A stretch of DNA of 28,656 nucleotides. It comes from Triparma columacea. Its lineage: Eukaryota; Sar; Bolidophyceae; Parmales; Triparmaceae. Where the stretch lies: the NCBI GenBank assembly GCA_030267965.1, contig BRYA01000304.1, positions 1 through 28,656 of the forward strand. Direction: 5' to 3'. Of this stretch, positions 11,767 through 22,374 are shown piece after piece (within the stretch, counting starts at the first letter, position 1; every line of letters starts with the position of its first letter). A program made the translations under genes and the position numbers. The notes under the pieces were generated by a model. That model made no database searches. It was not told the DNA's origin and was given only the letters and a program-made list of their open reading frames with translations.

Positions 11767-13505
11767 ATGACTTCCTTCTTCTTCTCATCATCATCACCAC
11801 CCTCTCTACCCTCCCTTACCTTCCCCCTCTATACACACAACTCCCCTCCTCCCTTACCCGCCTGTACACCTACACTCTCCTCCCTTTACACCTCCTGCAC
11901 CGTCGACTTCACAAGCCTTTCCCTCCCCACCCCTCTCCCCTTTGCCATCCCCCCCCCTGTCCTATTCACCATCCTCTTCACCCTCCTGGTGGTGGGCTTT
12001 GAGTACTACCTAGACGTTAGGCAGGCAAGGCAGTTCAGGGACAAGGAGGAGCCAAAGGAACTGTTTGAGATTGTGGCCAAGGTTGAGAAGGAAGTCAAAG
12101 ACAAGCCAAGCAAGACCAAGGACGGGGAGAAGGAGGGCGACAACAAGAAAGAGTCACTGTCCTCCCGCATGCGCTCCCAGTTCACCTCCTCCTCCGCCTA
12201 TGGCCTAGACAAGTTAACCTTCTCTCAGCTCACCAAGCTGGTCTCCATCCTTGAGACCCTTGCCTACCTCCTCCTAGGCCTCTTCCCCTACTTCTGGACC
12301 CTCTCCTGCGCAGCAGGAGCCAAGTTCGGGTGGAACGAGAAGGACGACGAGATCAAGATATCCTGCTTCTTCTTCATCATCAGCACCTTTGCTGGGGAAA
12401 TCACCCAGCTCCCCTTTAGTCTGGTGAGTAAAACAACCCCCCCCCCNNNNATCAGAATCGCTATATGAGGCCCGCCCCCCCCCCCCCCTTGCTGCCCGCG
12501 CCCATACGCCCCTGTCTTCCGGTCCTAAATTTCACGCTAACCCCCCCCCCCCTCCCCCTCCTCTAACCACCACCACCACTACCACCACCACCCTCGCAGT
12601 ACTCGCAATTCGTCATCGAGGAGAAGCACGGCTTCAACAAGAACACCCTCGGCCTCTTTGTCACCGACAAGCTAAAGTCCCAGGCCCTTACCTACGCCAT
12701 CGGGTCACCCTTCCTAGCCCTACTCCTAAAGATCGTCCACACGTTCGGGGAGAAGTTCTACATCTACGTTTGGGGGCTCCTCCTCTTCTTCAGTATCTTC
12801 ATGCTTACTGTTTACCCAGCGTTCATCATGCCAATGTTTAACAAGTTTACGCCCCTCGAGGAGGGGGAGCTAAAGACCAAGATCGAGGATCTCGCCGGAA
12901 CCATCAACTACCCCCTGACGAAGCTCTTCGTCATCGACGGCTCCAAGCGCTCCTCCCACTCCAACGCCTTCATGTTCGGGTTCGGAAAGAACAAGCGAAT
13001 CGTCCTCTTTGACACCCTCCTCAACCAGGTCAACGAGAACGAGCTCCTCTCCATCCTAGGCCACGAGCTTGGCCACTGGGCGCTCTCCCACACCGCCATC
13101 AACTTCCTCGTAACCCAGCTGTACTTCGGCGCCGCCTTCTACACCTTCGGAATCTTCCAGGACTACCCCCAGCTCTACGCCGCCTTTGGTTTCCCCATGG
13201 ACGGTGTCCCTTCCATCGTCGCCCTCTTCCTGTTCTTCCAGACCGTTTGGGCGCCCGTCGACAAGGTGATATCCTTCCTCCTAACCCTTAACTCCCGGTC
13301 CTGCGAGTACCAGGCCGACAAGTACAGCATCGCCAAACTCCGCCAGACTGGCCTCAAGTCAGGACTTACCAAGATACACCTGGAGAACCTGGGGGCCATG
13401 AAGGTCGACTGGATCTACAGCATGTACCACCATAGCCACCCGACGCTAGGGGAGAGACTAAAGAGGATGGGGGAGGAGGAGGCCAAGCTGGTCAAGATGG
13501 ATTAA
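11767..13505 (+). CDS. STE24: CAAX prenyl protease 1 (STE24/ZMPSTE24-type zinc metalloprotease, M48)
   Basis: Exons 11767..12423 and 12600..13505 join in phase 0 (GTGAGT..CAG) to give 520 residues. The junction restores F-S-L-Y-S-Q-F-V-I-E-E-K-H-G-F-N-K, a hallmark STE24 stretch. The catalytic zinc site is H-E-L-G-H (His374, Glu375, His378), with the third ligand Glu455 in E-Y-Q-A-D. Several hydrophobic segments match the ER/inner-nuclear-membrane multi-pass fold. Known family role: removal of the C-terminal -AAX tripeptide from prenylated CAAX proteins and related processing. Oddities: a Ser/Pro-rich N-terminal extension of about 60 residues, a Lys-rich loop near 95-135, and an intron holding an N gap between poly-C tracts. 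The start at 11767 is the only ATG upstream of the conserved region. The stop lies 67 nt from the convergent TatD gene. Confidence 0.93.
12447..12450. other. Assembly gap (4 N) inside the STE24 intron
   Basis: Four N bases directly follow a poly-C run and precede more C-rich sequence. The gap lies in the intron 12424..12599, so it does not interrupt the reconstructed protein; the true intron length is uncertain. Confidence 0.97.
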
Positions 13506-13572
13506 GTTTGGGGGGGGAACAACTTTAACAGAAATCCTGCGCTAGGTTTTTCAACAACAGCAAACATGTTTT

Positions 13573-14553
13573 TTATCCACTTCCATAACTTCCTCCGCAA
13601 GGTAGTTTCTTGAGGCACTCTATCCATCTCCTCTCCGCCTCCTCCCCCCCTCCGCACATACTCGCCGCTCTCGCTAGCATTTCCCTCTGTTCCTCTACCC
13701 CCCCCTCTGCCATGTCGCTTTCCACCAGGCATCTCCCGTGCACCCTCTCCGGCACCACCTCAACCTTAACGTGCCTAGGGCAGAGCCCAAAGTACACTCT
13801 GAAATCCTCGCAGCCCCCAATCTTCCTAACCCTCCTCTCCAAAGCCTCCCACTCAACGACCTCTTGTTCCCTGAAGCAGAAGCCATGGACGATCACGAAG
13901 GTTGGAGCTTTGCCTTCCCCCCCCCTCCCCCATACAGCCTCCAGGCACATTCTAGTTTCCCTCCCCGCCTTAACGCAGTGCATGGACATCGGCAGACCTA
14001 GGGCCACGTGGGCTAAGAACGCCGACAACTGGGCGTACATGTTGCCCGACCTCTTCCAAGCTACCTTGTCGAGGCCGCACTCCCCTATAATGTACTTGGT
14101 GCCATTAGGGAGGCCCAAGACCTGACGTTTGAGATCTGAGGTAAGGGGGTTAGGGTGCGACGCCAGGGATAAGGATATCATGGCTAGGAGGTCGGCGTCG
14201 TAGTTACCGGTTGGAGGGGGTGGGGTGGGTGGGGGAGGGAGGTTACCGAGGTACCATGGGTGGACACCCAAACCAAAGACGTCACCAGGACGAGAGGGGG
14301 TGAGGGGGGGGGAGGGAGGTGAACCGTCAAGGGACATGTAGACGGAACGGAGGTTTCCGGAGAGGGGATTTGGGGGGAGGTGAGTGTGCGTGTCGGTGAT
14401 GGTAACGGTAGAGGAGTGGAGTACAGTCTTGCAAAGATCACCCAATTGGGGCGAAGACGATGATGAGGGGGAACAGCAGAAGCAGGCGGATGAAGACTTT
14501 GAAACGGCAACAGCGGAGGGCAAAAAAGCTGACATTAGACGCCTGACTTGCAT
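13573..14553 (-). CDS. TatD-family metal-dependent hydrolase/DNase
   Basis: Single exon of 326 residues, ATG at 14553 (a second in-frame Met lies six codons in). The TatD amidohydrolase signature is complete in order: T-D-T-H-T-H-L (metal ligands His56 and His58), G-V-H-P-W near 96-100, I-G-E-C-G-L-D with bridging Glu158, S-M-H-C with His192, V-H-G-F with His223, and V-E-S-D with Asp280. Known family role: divalent-metal-dependent nuclease (3'-5' exonuclease/DNase) in DNA repair or DNA degradation. The first 50 residues are Ser/Cys-rich and precede the domain, so they could be an organelle-targeting extension; this is not certain. The linker near 103-117 is Pro-rich, as is common in this window. 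The gene is convergent with STE24 and divergent from the CPS gene. Confidence 0.9.
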   Translation of the reverse strand: MQVRRLMSAFLPSAVAVSKSSSACFCCSPSSSSSPQLGDLCKTVLHSSTVTITDTHTHLPPNPLSGNLRSVYMSLDGSPPSPPLTPSRPGDVFGLGVHPWYLGNLPPPPTPPPPTGNYDADLLAMISLSLASHPNPLTSDLKRQVLGLPNGTKYIIGECGLDKVAWKRSGNMYAQLSAFLAHVALGLPMSMHCVKAGRETRMCLEAVWGRGGEGKAPTFVIVHGFCFREQEVVEWEALERRVRKIGGCEDFRVYFGLCPRHVKVEVVPERVHGRCLVESDMAEGGVEEQREMLARAASMCGGGEEAERRWIECLKKLPCGGSYGSG

Positions 14554-14960
14554 TCACACGCTTTACTATCGATTCAAAATGTGCAAAATGTGCAAAATCA
14601 GCCAAAAGTGAGACTTCCAAACTCAAAGATTCACTCCTTTCCTTTAGCGGTACGTCAACCCGTGAACATGCATCCTAGCTTCAATGCCCCCTCGATTTTT
14701 GCAGTTTCCCCGCTCTTTATCATTCATGGCAAATTATCAGTCAATCTTGCAAATTCGCCGAGGCGAGTGTACTATTAGATTGAAGCAGTGAAGAACGTAT
14801 TCGTCGGAAATTCTCTACCTCATTCTTTTTTATAAATTCACTCGAACTAACGCCCCAATGATCCACGCGTAGATCTCCCTCAATTTGCCAAAAACTTCCC
14901 CCGCCCTGCCGCATTCCCCAATCCCTCCCCACCTACCTCCTTTAGCTCTCTCACTCCATC
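14554..14960. promoter_or_regulatory. Divergent promoter region, TatD-like / CPS
   Basis: The 407 nt between opposing start codons must carry both promoters. A TATAAA sits at 14831-14836 after a T run, 125 nt upstream of the CPS start codon, so it is a possible TATA box. The last 80 nt before the CPS ATG are pyrimidine-rich. A CTAAC at about 14846 followed by a TTTAG near 14940 leaves room for a spliced 5' leader exon, which I cannot prove. A short ATG-initiated frame from 14668 looks like a non-conserved upstream ORF. Confidence 0.4.
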
Positions 14961-17900
14961 ATGAGGCAGTTCACGAATGAGAAAACTCAGAACTCCCGCC
15001 CAGACGCGGAGCCGAAGCGCAGGGCCACCCTTGTTGTCAAGGATAAGTCCTTCCCCTGCTGGTCCTTTGGTTCCCACACTCCCATCTCCGGGGAGGTTGT
15101 CTTCACAACCGGTATGGTTGGGTACACCGAGTCACTGACCGACCCTTCCTACACTGGTCAGCTCCTCTGCCTGACCTTCCCCATGATTGGTAATTACGGC
15201 GTCCCCGACCGTGCCAAGAGGGACAAGTGGGGTCTCCCCTGCGGCTTTGAGGGTTCCAAGATTCATGCCTCCGCCCTCATCTGCCAGGAGTACTCTACCT
15301 ACTATTCCCACTGGAACGCCGAGTCCTCGCTAGGCGACTGGCTCAAGGAGCAGAAGGTCGCAGGCATCGAGGGCATTGACACGCGCATGCTCACCAAGAT
15401 GATTAGGGAGGAAGGCGCAATTCTCGGGAAGATCATCATCGAGGGCGAGGTGAGAAAACGGTGGGAGAAGATATAGGGCAGGGGAGACAGAAACGAAACC
15501 TTTACTCCACCACTAACACAAATATTTCCGCATCTTGCTCCGCTCGCTGCCGCAGCCCGAACCTGAGGTCTACGACCCAAACGTCCAGCACTTGGTCTCC
15601 CAGGTTTCCAGCCCCATCGTGCAGAGCTTCAACCCCTCGGGCAAGGTGAAGATCCTCGCTGTCGACTGCGGCATCAAGTACAACATCATCCGCCAGCTCT
15701 GCGAAAAGGGCGCCCACCTCACCCTCGTACCCTACAACCATGACATCTCCACCGAGATGGCTTCGGGCAAGTACGATGGCCTCTTCCTCTCAAACGGGCC
15801 CGGGGATCCCCGCCAGTGCGTGGAGACCGTCGAGCAGCTGAAGAAGATCCTGGCATACACTGGCGACAAGGTCAGGCCGATCTTCGGGATTTGCCTCGGG
15901 AACCAGCTCCTCGGCCTTTCGGGGGGGGGACAAATCGCCAAGCTTCCTTACGGCAATAGAGGCCAGAACCAGCCCGTTATCAACAACCTCAACAAGGACT
16001 GCTACATCACGCCCCAGAACCACGGCTACGCCCTGCAGGACAGCACTCTCCCAGGGGACTGGATGACTCTCTTCACCAACGCCAACGACAAGAGTAACGA
16101 GGGCATTATGCACAAAACGCTCCCCATCTTCAGTGCCCAGTTCCACCCCGAGGCTCACTGCGGACCCACCGACACAGAGTTCCTCTTCGACACCTTCCTC
16201 AAGGCCTGCGCGGAGAAGGTCAAGAGCGTCGACGGACTGGTGTTCCCAACCCGTAAACCCGCCGCCCCTAGGCCCGTTGTCAAGAAAGTTCTCCTTCTCG
16301 GTTCCGGAGGCACTTCCATCGGGCAGGCCGGCGAGTTCGACTACTCTGGTGCGCAGGCCATCAAAGCTCTTAAGCAGGAGGGCCTCGAGGTCATCCTCAT
16401 GAACCCCAATATTGCCTCCGTCCAGACCAATGTCGACGAGAGGGCCGGAAAGGCCGACAAGGTCTTCTTCCTTCCTGTCACTCCCGCCTTCGTTGAGGAG
16501 ATCATCAAGAAGGAGAAGCCCGACGGCATCGTCGTCAGCATGGGAGGGCAGACCGCCCTCAACTGCGCCGTTTCAATGTACCACGAAGGAACCTTCGACA
16601 AGTACAACGTGAAGGTCCTCGGCACGCAAATTCCAGTCGTCATTAACACTGAGGACAGGCAGCTCTTCAGCGATAGGTTGAACGAGATCAACGAAAGAAT
16701 CGCCGACAGTTATGCCGTGGATAACATTCCCGACGCCGTCGTCGCAGCGAACAAGATTGGTTACCCCCTCATGATTAGATCGGCCTTTGCTCTTGGTGGC
16801 CTGGGGTCTGGAATTTGCGAGAACGAGGACATGCTGAGGGACATGGGGACGAAGGCACTCTCCCTTTCCGACCAAATCCTCGTAGAAAGGAGTATGCTCG
16901 GATGGAAGGAGGTCGAGTACGAGGTCGTCCGCGACGCCTACGACAACTGTATCACCGTGTGCAACATGGAGAACTTCGACCCCCTCGGCGTTCACACAGG
17001 AGATAGCATCGTCATGGCTCCCTCCCAGACACTTTCCAACGCCGAGTACCACATGCTCCGTGATACGGCAATCAACGTCGTCCGCCACCTCGGCATCGTT
17101 GGAGAGTGCAACATCCAATACGCCCTGCACCCCGAAAGTATGGAGTACTGCATCATCGAGGTGAACGCCCGCCTCTCCCGTTCCTCCGCCCTCGCTTCCA
17201 AGGCCACTGGGTACCCCTTGGCCTTCGTCGCTGCCAAGCTCAGTCTTGGAATCCCCCTCCCTGAGATCCAGAATGCCATCACCAAAAAGACGCAGGCTTG
17301 CTTTGAGCCTTCCTTGGACTACATCGTCACTAAAATTCCCAGGTGGGATCTCAGCAAGTTTGAGAACGTCAGCCAGGAGATTGGCAGTGCAATGAAGAGT
17401 GTCGGGGAAGTCATGGGAATAGGCAGGACGGTGGAAGAGAGTTTCCAGAAGGCCCTGAGAATGATTGATCCTGCCATCTCCGGATTCCAGCCCCGCTTCA
17501 ACTTCTCGAAGGAGGACCTCATCAGGGAACTAACGAAGCCTACCGACAAGAGGGTTTTCGCCATCGCCCAGGCCCTCCACGAGGAGAGTATGACGGTCGA
17601 CGAGATTCACAAGTGCTCCAACATAGACCACTGGTTCATTAGGAGGTGCGAGAACATCGTTAAGTGCTGGAAGTCGGTTGAGAAGACAAGTTTGGACTCT
17701 CTCGACAAGGAGCTCCTCCAGTACTCTAAGATGCTTGGGTACAGCGACATCCAGTTGGCCCAGTGCTTGAAGTTGCCCAGGGACTCAGGCGCCGATAGCG
17801 TTAGAGAGAAGAGACTCAAACTTAAGATCACTCCCAACGTCAAGCAGATCGACACGCTCGCAGCCGAGTTCCCTGCGGAAACCAACTACCTCTACATGAC

Positions 17901-19554
17901 CTACCACGGTTTTGACGACGACGTCGGTGGTGACGATGGTAGTGTCATCGTCCTCGGCTCGGGAGCTTACAGGATTGGCTCTTCAATCGAGTTCGACTGG
18001 TGCGGCGTCAGCAGCATCAGGGCGCTCCGTGATATGGGATACAAGAGCACCATGATCAACTACAACCCGGAGACCGTTAGTACCGACTACGACGAGTGCG
18101 ACAAACTGTACTTCGAGGAGTTGAGCAAGGAGCGCATCCTCGACATTTATCATAGGGATAGCGCCAAGGGTGTGATCATCTCTGTTGGTGGCCAGATCCC
18201 CAATAACCTCGCTTTGCCCCTCGATAAGGCCAATGTCAACATTCTTGGGACCAGCGCTGCAATGATTGACAACGCAGAAGACAGAAACAAGTTCAGCGCC
18301 GCCCTCGACGAGATCGGCGTCCAGCAACCCGCTTGGGAGCACATGACCAGCATGGAGAGTGCATCCAGTTTCGCCTGCAAGGTCGGCTACCCCGTACTGG
18401 TTCGCCCCTCGTACGTGCTATCCGGTGCCGCCATGAACGTCGCCTTCTCATTGGAGCAGCTAGAGGCATTTTTGAAGCTCGCTGGTGATATTTCGGACGA
18501 GCACCCCGTTGTCATCAGCAAGTTCGTCGAGGGCGCCATGGAAATTGAGCTCGACGGCGTTTGCAAAGACGGGGAGTTCATCGCGGCCGCAATCCATGAG
18601 CACATCGAGAACGCTGGAGTCCACTCTGGAGACGCCACCCTTGTCTTGCCCCCTCAGAACATTTCCAACTACACCATGCACAGGGTTAGGGACGCCGGGA
18701 AAAAGATTGCTAAGCGATTGAACATCACAGGGCCCGTCAACATGCAGTTTGTTGCCAAGGGAACCGATTGCATGTGCATCGAGACGAACCTGAGGGCCAG
18801 TAGGAGTTTCCCCTTCGTTAGCAAGACCATGGGTGTCGACTTCATCGAGGCCGCCACCAAAGCCATGGTCGGGGAGAGTACCGAGTCAATGAACTTGCCG
18901 ACACTAGATACCAGGAACAGGCCCAACGGCTACGTTGGCGTGAAGTCGCCAATGTTCAGTTTCACCAGGTTGAGGGGAGCGGACCCCATTCTTGGAGTCG
19001 AGATGGCAAGCACTGGCGAGGTCGCGTGCTTCGGTGCCAACAAGCACGAGGCCTTCTTGAAGGCGCTCCTGAGTACTGGGTTTAAGATGCCCGAAAGGAG
19101 CATCCTTTGCAGCGTCCAGAACACCCTAATGGACGAATTCGTCCACTCCGCTTGGACGTTCCACGAGCTCGGGTACAAGCTTTACGCGACCAAGATGACG
19201 TTTGACGTCTTGGAGGAGAAGGGCGTGCCATGTACGTTGTTGCACTACCCTGATTCAGAGAAGGGGGTCGAGCCCAATGTGCTCACGTACCTGAAGACGG
19301 GCAAAATTGATCTCACCATAAATGTGCCTACTTTCGAGAGCAAGAAGGTGAAGGAGAACTTCCTCATGCGAAGGACGTCCGTCGACTTTGGGATTCCGCT
19401 CCTCACCAACATTCAGCTTGTCAGCGTTTTTGCAGACGCAATCAACGAGTACAAGAAGGGCGAGCTCAAGGGATTAGACTCAAAGTCGCTTTTTGAACAC
19501 TACCAGAAGGAGTCTCCGGGTGACTTCTGGACCGCGTCGAATGAATTCCACTGA
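14961..19554 (+). CDS. CPS: Glutamine-dependent carbamoyl-phosphate synthase, fused GATase + synthetase (CPS I/III type)
   Basis: Exons 14961..15449 and 15556..19554 join in phase 0, giving 1495 residues, the length of animal CPS I/III. It makes carbamoyl phosphate from glutamine (or ammonia), bicarbonate and two ATP. Order: small-subunit N domain (about 20-165); class I glutaminase with G-I-C-L-G-N-Q nucleophile Cys276 and His360/Glu362 in H-P-E; two synthetase halves starting near 406 and 959, each with an ATP-grasp fold; MGS-like allosteric domain from about 1344. The C-terminal D-S-K-S-L-F tail matches CPS I/III. There is no fused aspartate transcarbamoylase or dihydroorotase, so this is not a CAD-type pyrimidine enzyme. 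Known: diatoms use a mitochondrial CPS of this kind in an ornithine-urea cycle. The N terminus here is short, so a transit peptide may sit in an undetected upstream exon. Other cues: a CTAAC branch-point motif in the intron and AATAAA downstream. Confidence 0.95.
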
Positions 19555-19584
19555 GGCGGGGGTCTATTTATGGTATCGGGGAGA

Positions 19585-19590
19585 AATAAA
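19585..19590 (+). promoter_or_regulatory. Possible polyadenylation signal of the CPS gene
   Basis: An AATAAA hexamer lies about 30 nt after the CPS stop codon, on the sense strand. Algal genes often lack a strict signal, so this is suggestive only. Confidence 0.35.
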
Positions 19591-19676
19591 TTTGAAACTT
19601 AAGCGCTTTGGGATCATCAAAACGAGGCTCTTCTACTTCTTTATATATCCCCCCCCATTCACCATCTTGTGTCCAC

Positions 19677-20856
19677 CTAGTTGGCAGCGAAGTCCTTGCC
19701 CTTCTGAATCTGAGCCTTCAAGTCGGGGAGCATTTTATCAAACCATCCCTGCTCATAGTCGCTGAGTTCGCCGTACCCGAGGACCTCCTCGACTCCGTCA
19801 GGTCCGAAGCGGCAGGGAGAAGCGAAGAACTCTGCCTCGGTGATGCCAGACTCGACGTATGCCGGCATAACAATATCCTTCTCTCCGGCCTTTGCCTTGA
19901 GGACGTTCTCGGTGAAGAGGTAACCGGCGTAGGCCATACTGAGGGTGGCACTTCCGGCTCCGGCCTTGGCCTGAACAACCTCGTCTCCTCCGAACTGAAT
20001 GCGGACGGTGAGCGCCTCACGCTCCTCGTCGGTCATGGTAGCACCAGTCTGCGAAAGGAGGGGAAGGATTGTGATTCCACTGACGAGAGAAAGCGAGGCA
20101 GGTGAGGGGGGTGAGGGGGTGAACAGATCATCAGATAAGCGAGGAATAAATATACTCACGCGTGGCCTCCGATGACAGTGACGTCAACATCACTGGGGTC
20201 CTTGCCCATGTGGGCGGCAAGGAAGGTGTTGGCACGGCAGACATCGAGGGTGGTGACTCCGCAGACCTTCTTGGGGTTGTAGACGCCCTTGGCCTTGAGG
20301 ACCTCGGCGGCGATGGGGACGGTGGAGTTGACAGGGTTGGAAATTATGGCGAGGACGGCGTCAGGGCAGTGCTCGGCACATCCCTCGACGAGGGTCTTGA
20401 CGATGGAAGCGTTTGTGTTGAAGAGATCGTCACGGGTCATTCCGGGCTTGCGGGGGACACCGGCAGGGATGACGACAACGTCAGCTGGGGTGAGGTAGAA
20501 GAGAGGGGGAAGGATGGATGAGAAGGTGTTCGCGCAAGGGTTCAAATATTGACGATTGCATCTCCCATGTTATGTTGCCCATGAAACTCACCTCCCTCAA
20601 GGGCAGCCTTTAGGCCTCCCTCAGAACCCTCAGGCCAGGAACCAGCACCGGCATCAGGGAGGGATCCAGTGGTGTGGGACTTGGTGGGGCAGTGACTGAG
20701 GTCGGCGGCAACTCCAGGGGTCCCGACAACGTCGTAGCAGGAAAGGGTGTCAATGTAAGGAGAAAGCTTGCAAAGAAGAGAGAGGGGCTGACCAATTCCT
20801 CCAGCAGCACCCAGAACGGCAACCTTGGCAGACGAGAGAGCAGAGCGAGCGAACAT
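19677..20856 (-). CDS. MDH: NAD-dependent malate dehydrogenase, mitochondrial type
   Basis: Three exons on the minus strand, 20856..20592, 20484..20160 and 20079..19677, join in frame (introns of 107 and 80 nt) to give 330 residues. It interconverts malate and oxaloacetate with NAD. Visible: dinucleotide-binding [12 protein letters not shown] at 12-23; substrate-binding Arg100 and Arg106 in V-P-R-K-P-G-M-T-R; Asp169 and Arg172 in T-T-L-D-x-x-R; catalytic His196 in G-G-H-A-G, where the second junction splits the following Ala codon. The start M-F-A-R-S-A-L-S-S is short, Arg-containing and acid-free, consistent with a minimal mitochondrial presequence. A small Gly/Ser-rich insertion occurs near 66-82, before A-D-V-V-V-I-P-A-G. 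The gene is convergent with CPS (122 nt between stops) and divergent from the HHL1-like gene. Confidence 0.95.
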
Positions 20857-21228
20857 TCTTCAAGGTGGGGTTCAGGGGGTTAGGAGAGGTGTGTGTTAGA
20901 AAGGTGAAGTTGTTGACGTTGGACAGCGGGCTCGGTTTCTTTGGGTGCATCCAAGTTTGATGGGGAAGTTGAGGTGGTATACATGTAAGAACAGGAGGGA
21001 CAAATATAGATGAAGTTACGTGAGATGACTAAATAGGCGCAACACTCCTAATGTGATGAAAAATCAATGGATCTGTAGGAGACGGCAAAAAAGTGTCCAA
21101 CGGCAAGTGGGGAAAAACAATGTTTTAGGAACCTCAGCGGGAACAGTATTCACACTAGATTGTACTACCAACTACGAGGAACTATTTACGAGAACGATTA
21201 GTCAAATGCTTACTTATTTGATCAGTAG
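20857..21228. promoter_or_regulatory. Divergent promoter region, MDH / HHL1-like
   Basis: This 372-nt gap separates opposing start codons. I see no recognisable core motif. A TAG stop lies just before 21229, marking the upstream limit of the HHL1-like frame. Confidence 0.4.
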
Positions 21229-22010
21229 ATGGATATGACGAGCAAGCTGCTCAAGTTCAGCGACGGAGCGAGGAGAAAGGGCTGGAAAATGGGGTCGAAA
21301 ATGGACACTATTTTCAAGATGCTCAACTACTCTCAAATGACTCTCGCACTCTTTCTTTCACTCTACCTCACACTCTTCTGCACTGAGGCCTTCATTCCTC
21401 CTACTCACAAGCTCGCATTTGCCCGTTCAAAAAATGCATGTGGACCAGCTCACGCGAAAGGATTTTCAAAAGAGGAGAAAATGGCTCCAAAACCAAAGAC
21501 TGAAGGAGCAATAAAAAGGGAAGCCGAGAGGAGCAAGTATGATGATCTCTCTAGTACGGGTGGACAAGAGGTAAGACTTCCAAAAGAAGAAATGAAAGAG
21601 GCTGACTGTATCGATCCCGAGTCGCTGGCTCACTACCCTCCTCTTTCAAACCCTTCCTCACCTCCCCTCTCCCCATTACCACACAGTACACAATTTTTGT
21701 CCGATTATTTGGGCAGGACGACGACAAGTGGATCCCTGCTGGTGCTGTAGCTGTGCCTAGGGGTGAGCAGGTTGCCAAGGCCATTTACTCCAACGAGGAG
21801 GGCATCAAGAAGGGGATCCTCCGCACTTTCCCAGGAATGAAGGAGGACTCAGCCAACTTCGAGTTTGGTTACAACCTTAAAATATACCCAGACGATCCCA
21901 TTCAGCTTGCCGTCAAGCCAACCGGGGAGATCAGTGGATTCTCTGCGGTAACAAAGTGGTTCGATGCTCTGCTCAGCCCCGTAGATACGAGTGATGTCGG
22001 AAAGCAGTGA
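21229..22010 (+). CDS. Plastid-targeted HHL1/DUF6523-like protein
   Basis: Exons 21229..21570 and 21687..22010 join in phase 0 (GTAAGA..ACAG), giving up to 221 residues. The second exon opens Y-T-I-F-V-R-L-F-G then K-W-I-P-A-G-A-V-A-V-P-R-G, N-E-E-G-I-K-K and F-G-Y-N-L-K-x-Y-P-D-D-P. From memory of the family this fits the HHL1-like DUF6523 domain of plastid proteins; in plants HHL1 is linked to photosystem II protection in high light. A hydrophobic segment ends C-T-E-A then F-I-P-P (Ala54/Phe55 from the longest start), the signal-peptide/transit-peptide junction typical of diatom-like plastids, followed by a basic Ser/Lys transit region. Likely true starts are the Mets at 21301 (good -3 A and +4 G) or 21319, which give a normal-length signal peptide; 21229 is the first ATG after the upstream stop. 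Inferred site: plastid. Confidence 0.75.
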
Positions 22011-22374
22011 ATTGGGAGATAAGGCTAGGAATTGTATTTTTGTTAACAAAACGAAAACGCATCGCTGCTGTTTTGGGACATCAAATTGCTTGCCGCAAAA
22101 CATTAAGCAATTCCAGTTCAAACCCAGAAAAACCTTTACTACAGAGGAGGGCATTGATTGCGAAATTGCGATAAGCGTGAGAATGAATAATTTCATATTT
22201 CTCCAACTAATTTTTCCTTTCTGCTTCCAAGATGTGGTGGCAGTTTGGTTGGACTTCAATATTAGCACCTACACGACACTTCTGCCTAAGTGGAGTAGCT
22301 TGAAGGCTTTGTTGATCACTTTCACGTCGTAATTTGCCGTTGTAAACTTACATTCGGGATAGGTTCGCTCAAAA
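22011..22374. other. Intergenic region between HHL1-like and ankyrin-MYND genes
   Basis: 364 nt between tandem + genes. It must contain the 3' UTR of the first and the promoter of the second. An open frame spans part of it but overlaps the upstream stop region and shows no family features. Nothing else is recognisable. Confidence 0.5.

Noticed and set aside
19608..20521. Plus-strand frames antisense to malate dehydrogenase
   Set aside because: They mirror the MDH exons; the minus-strand reading has complete catalytic motifs.
21991..22332. Plus-strand frame of 113 codons after the HHL1-like gene
   Set aside because: It overlaps the gene's stop region in another frame, sits in the spacer, and has no recognisable features.
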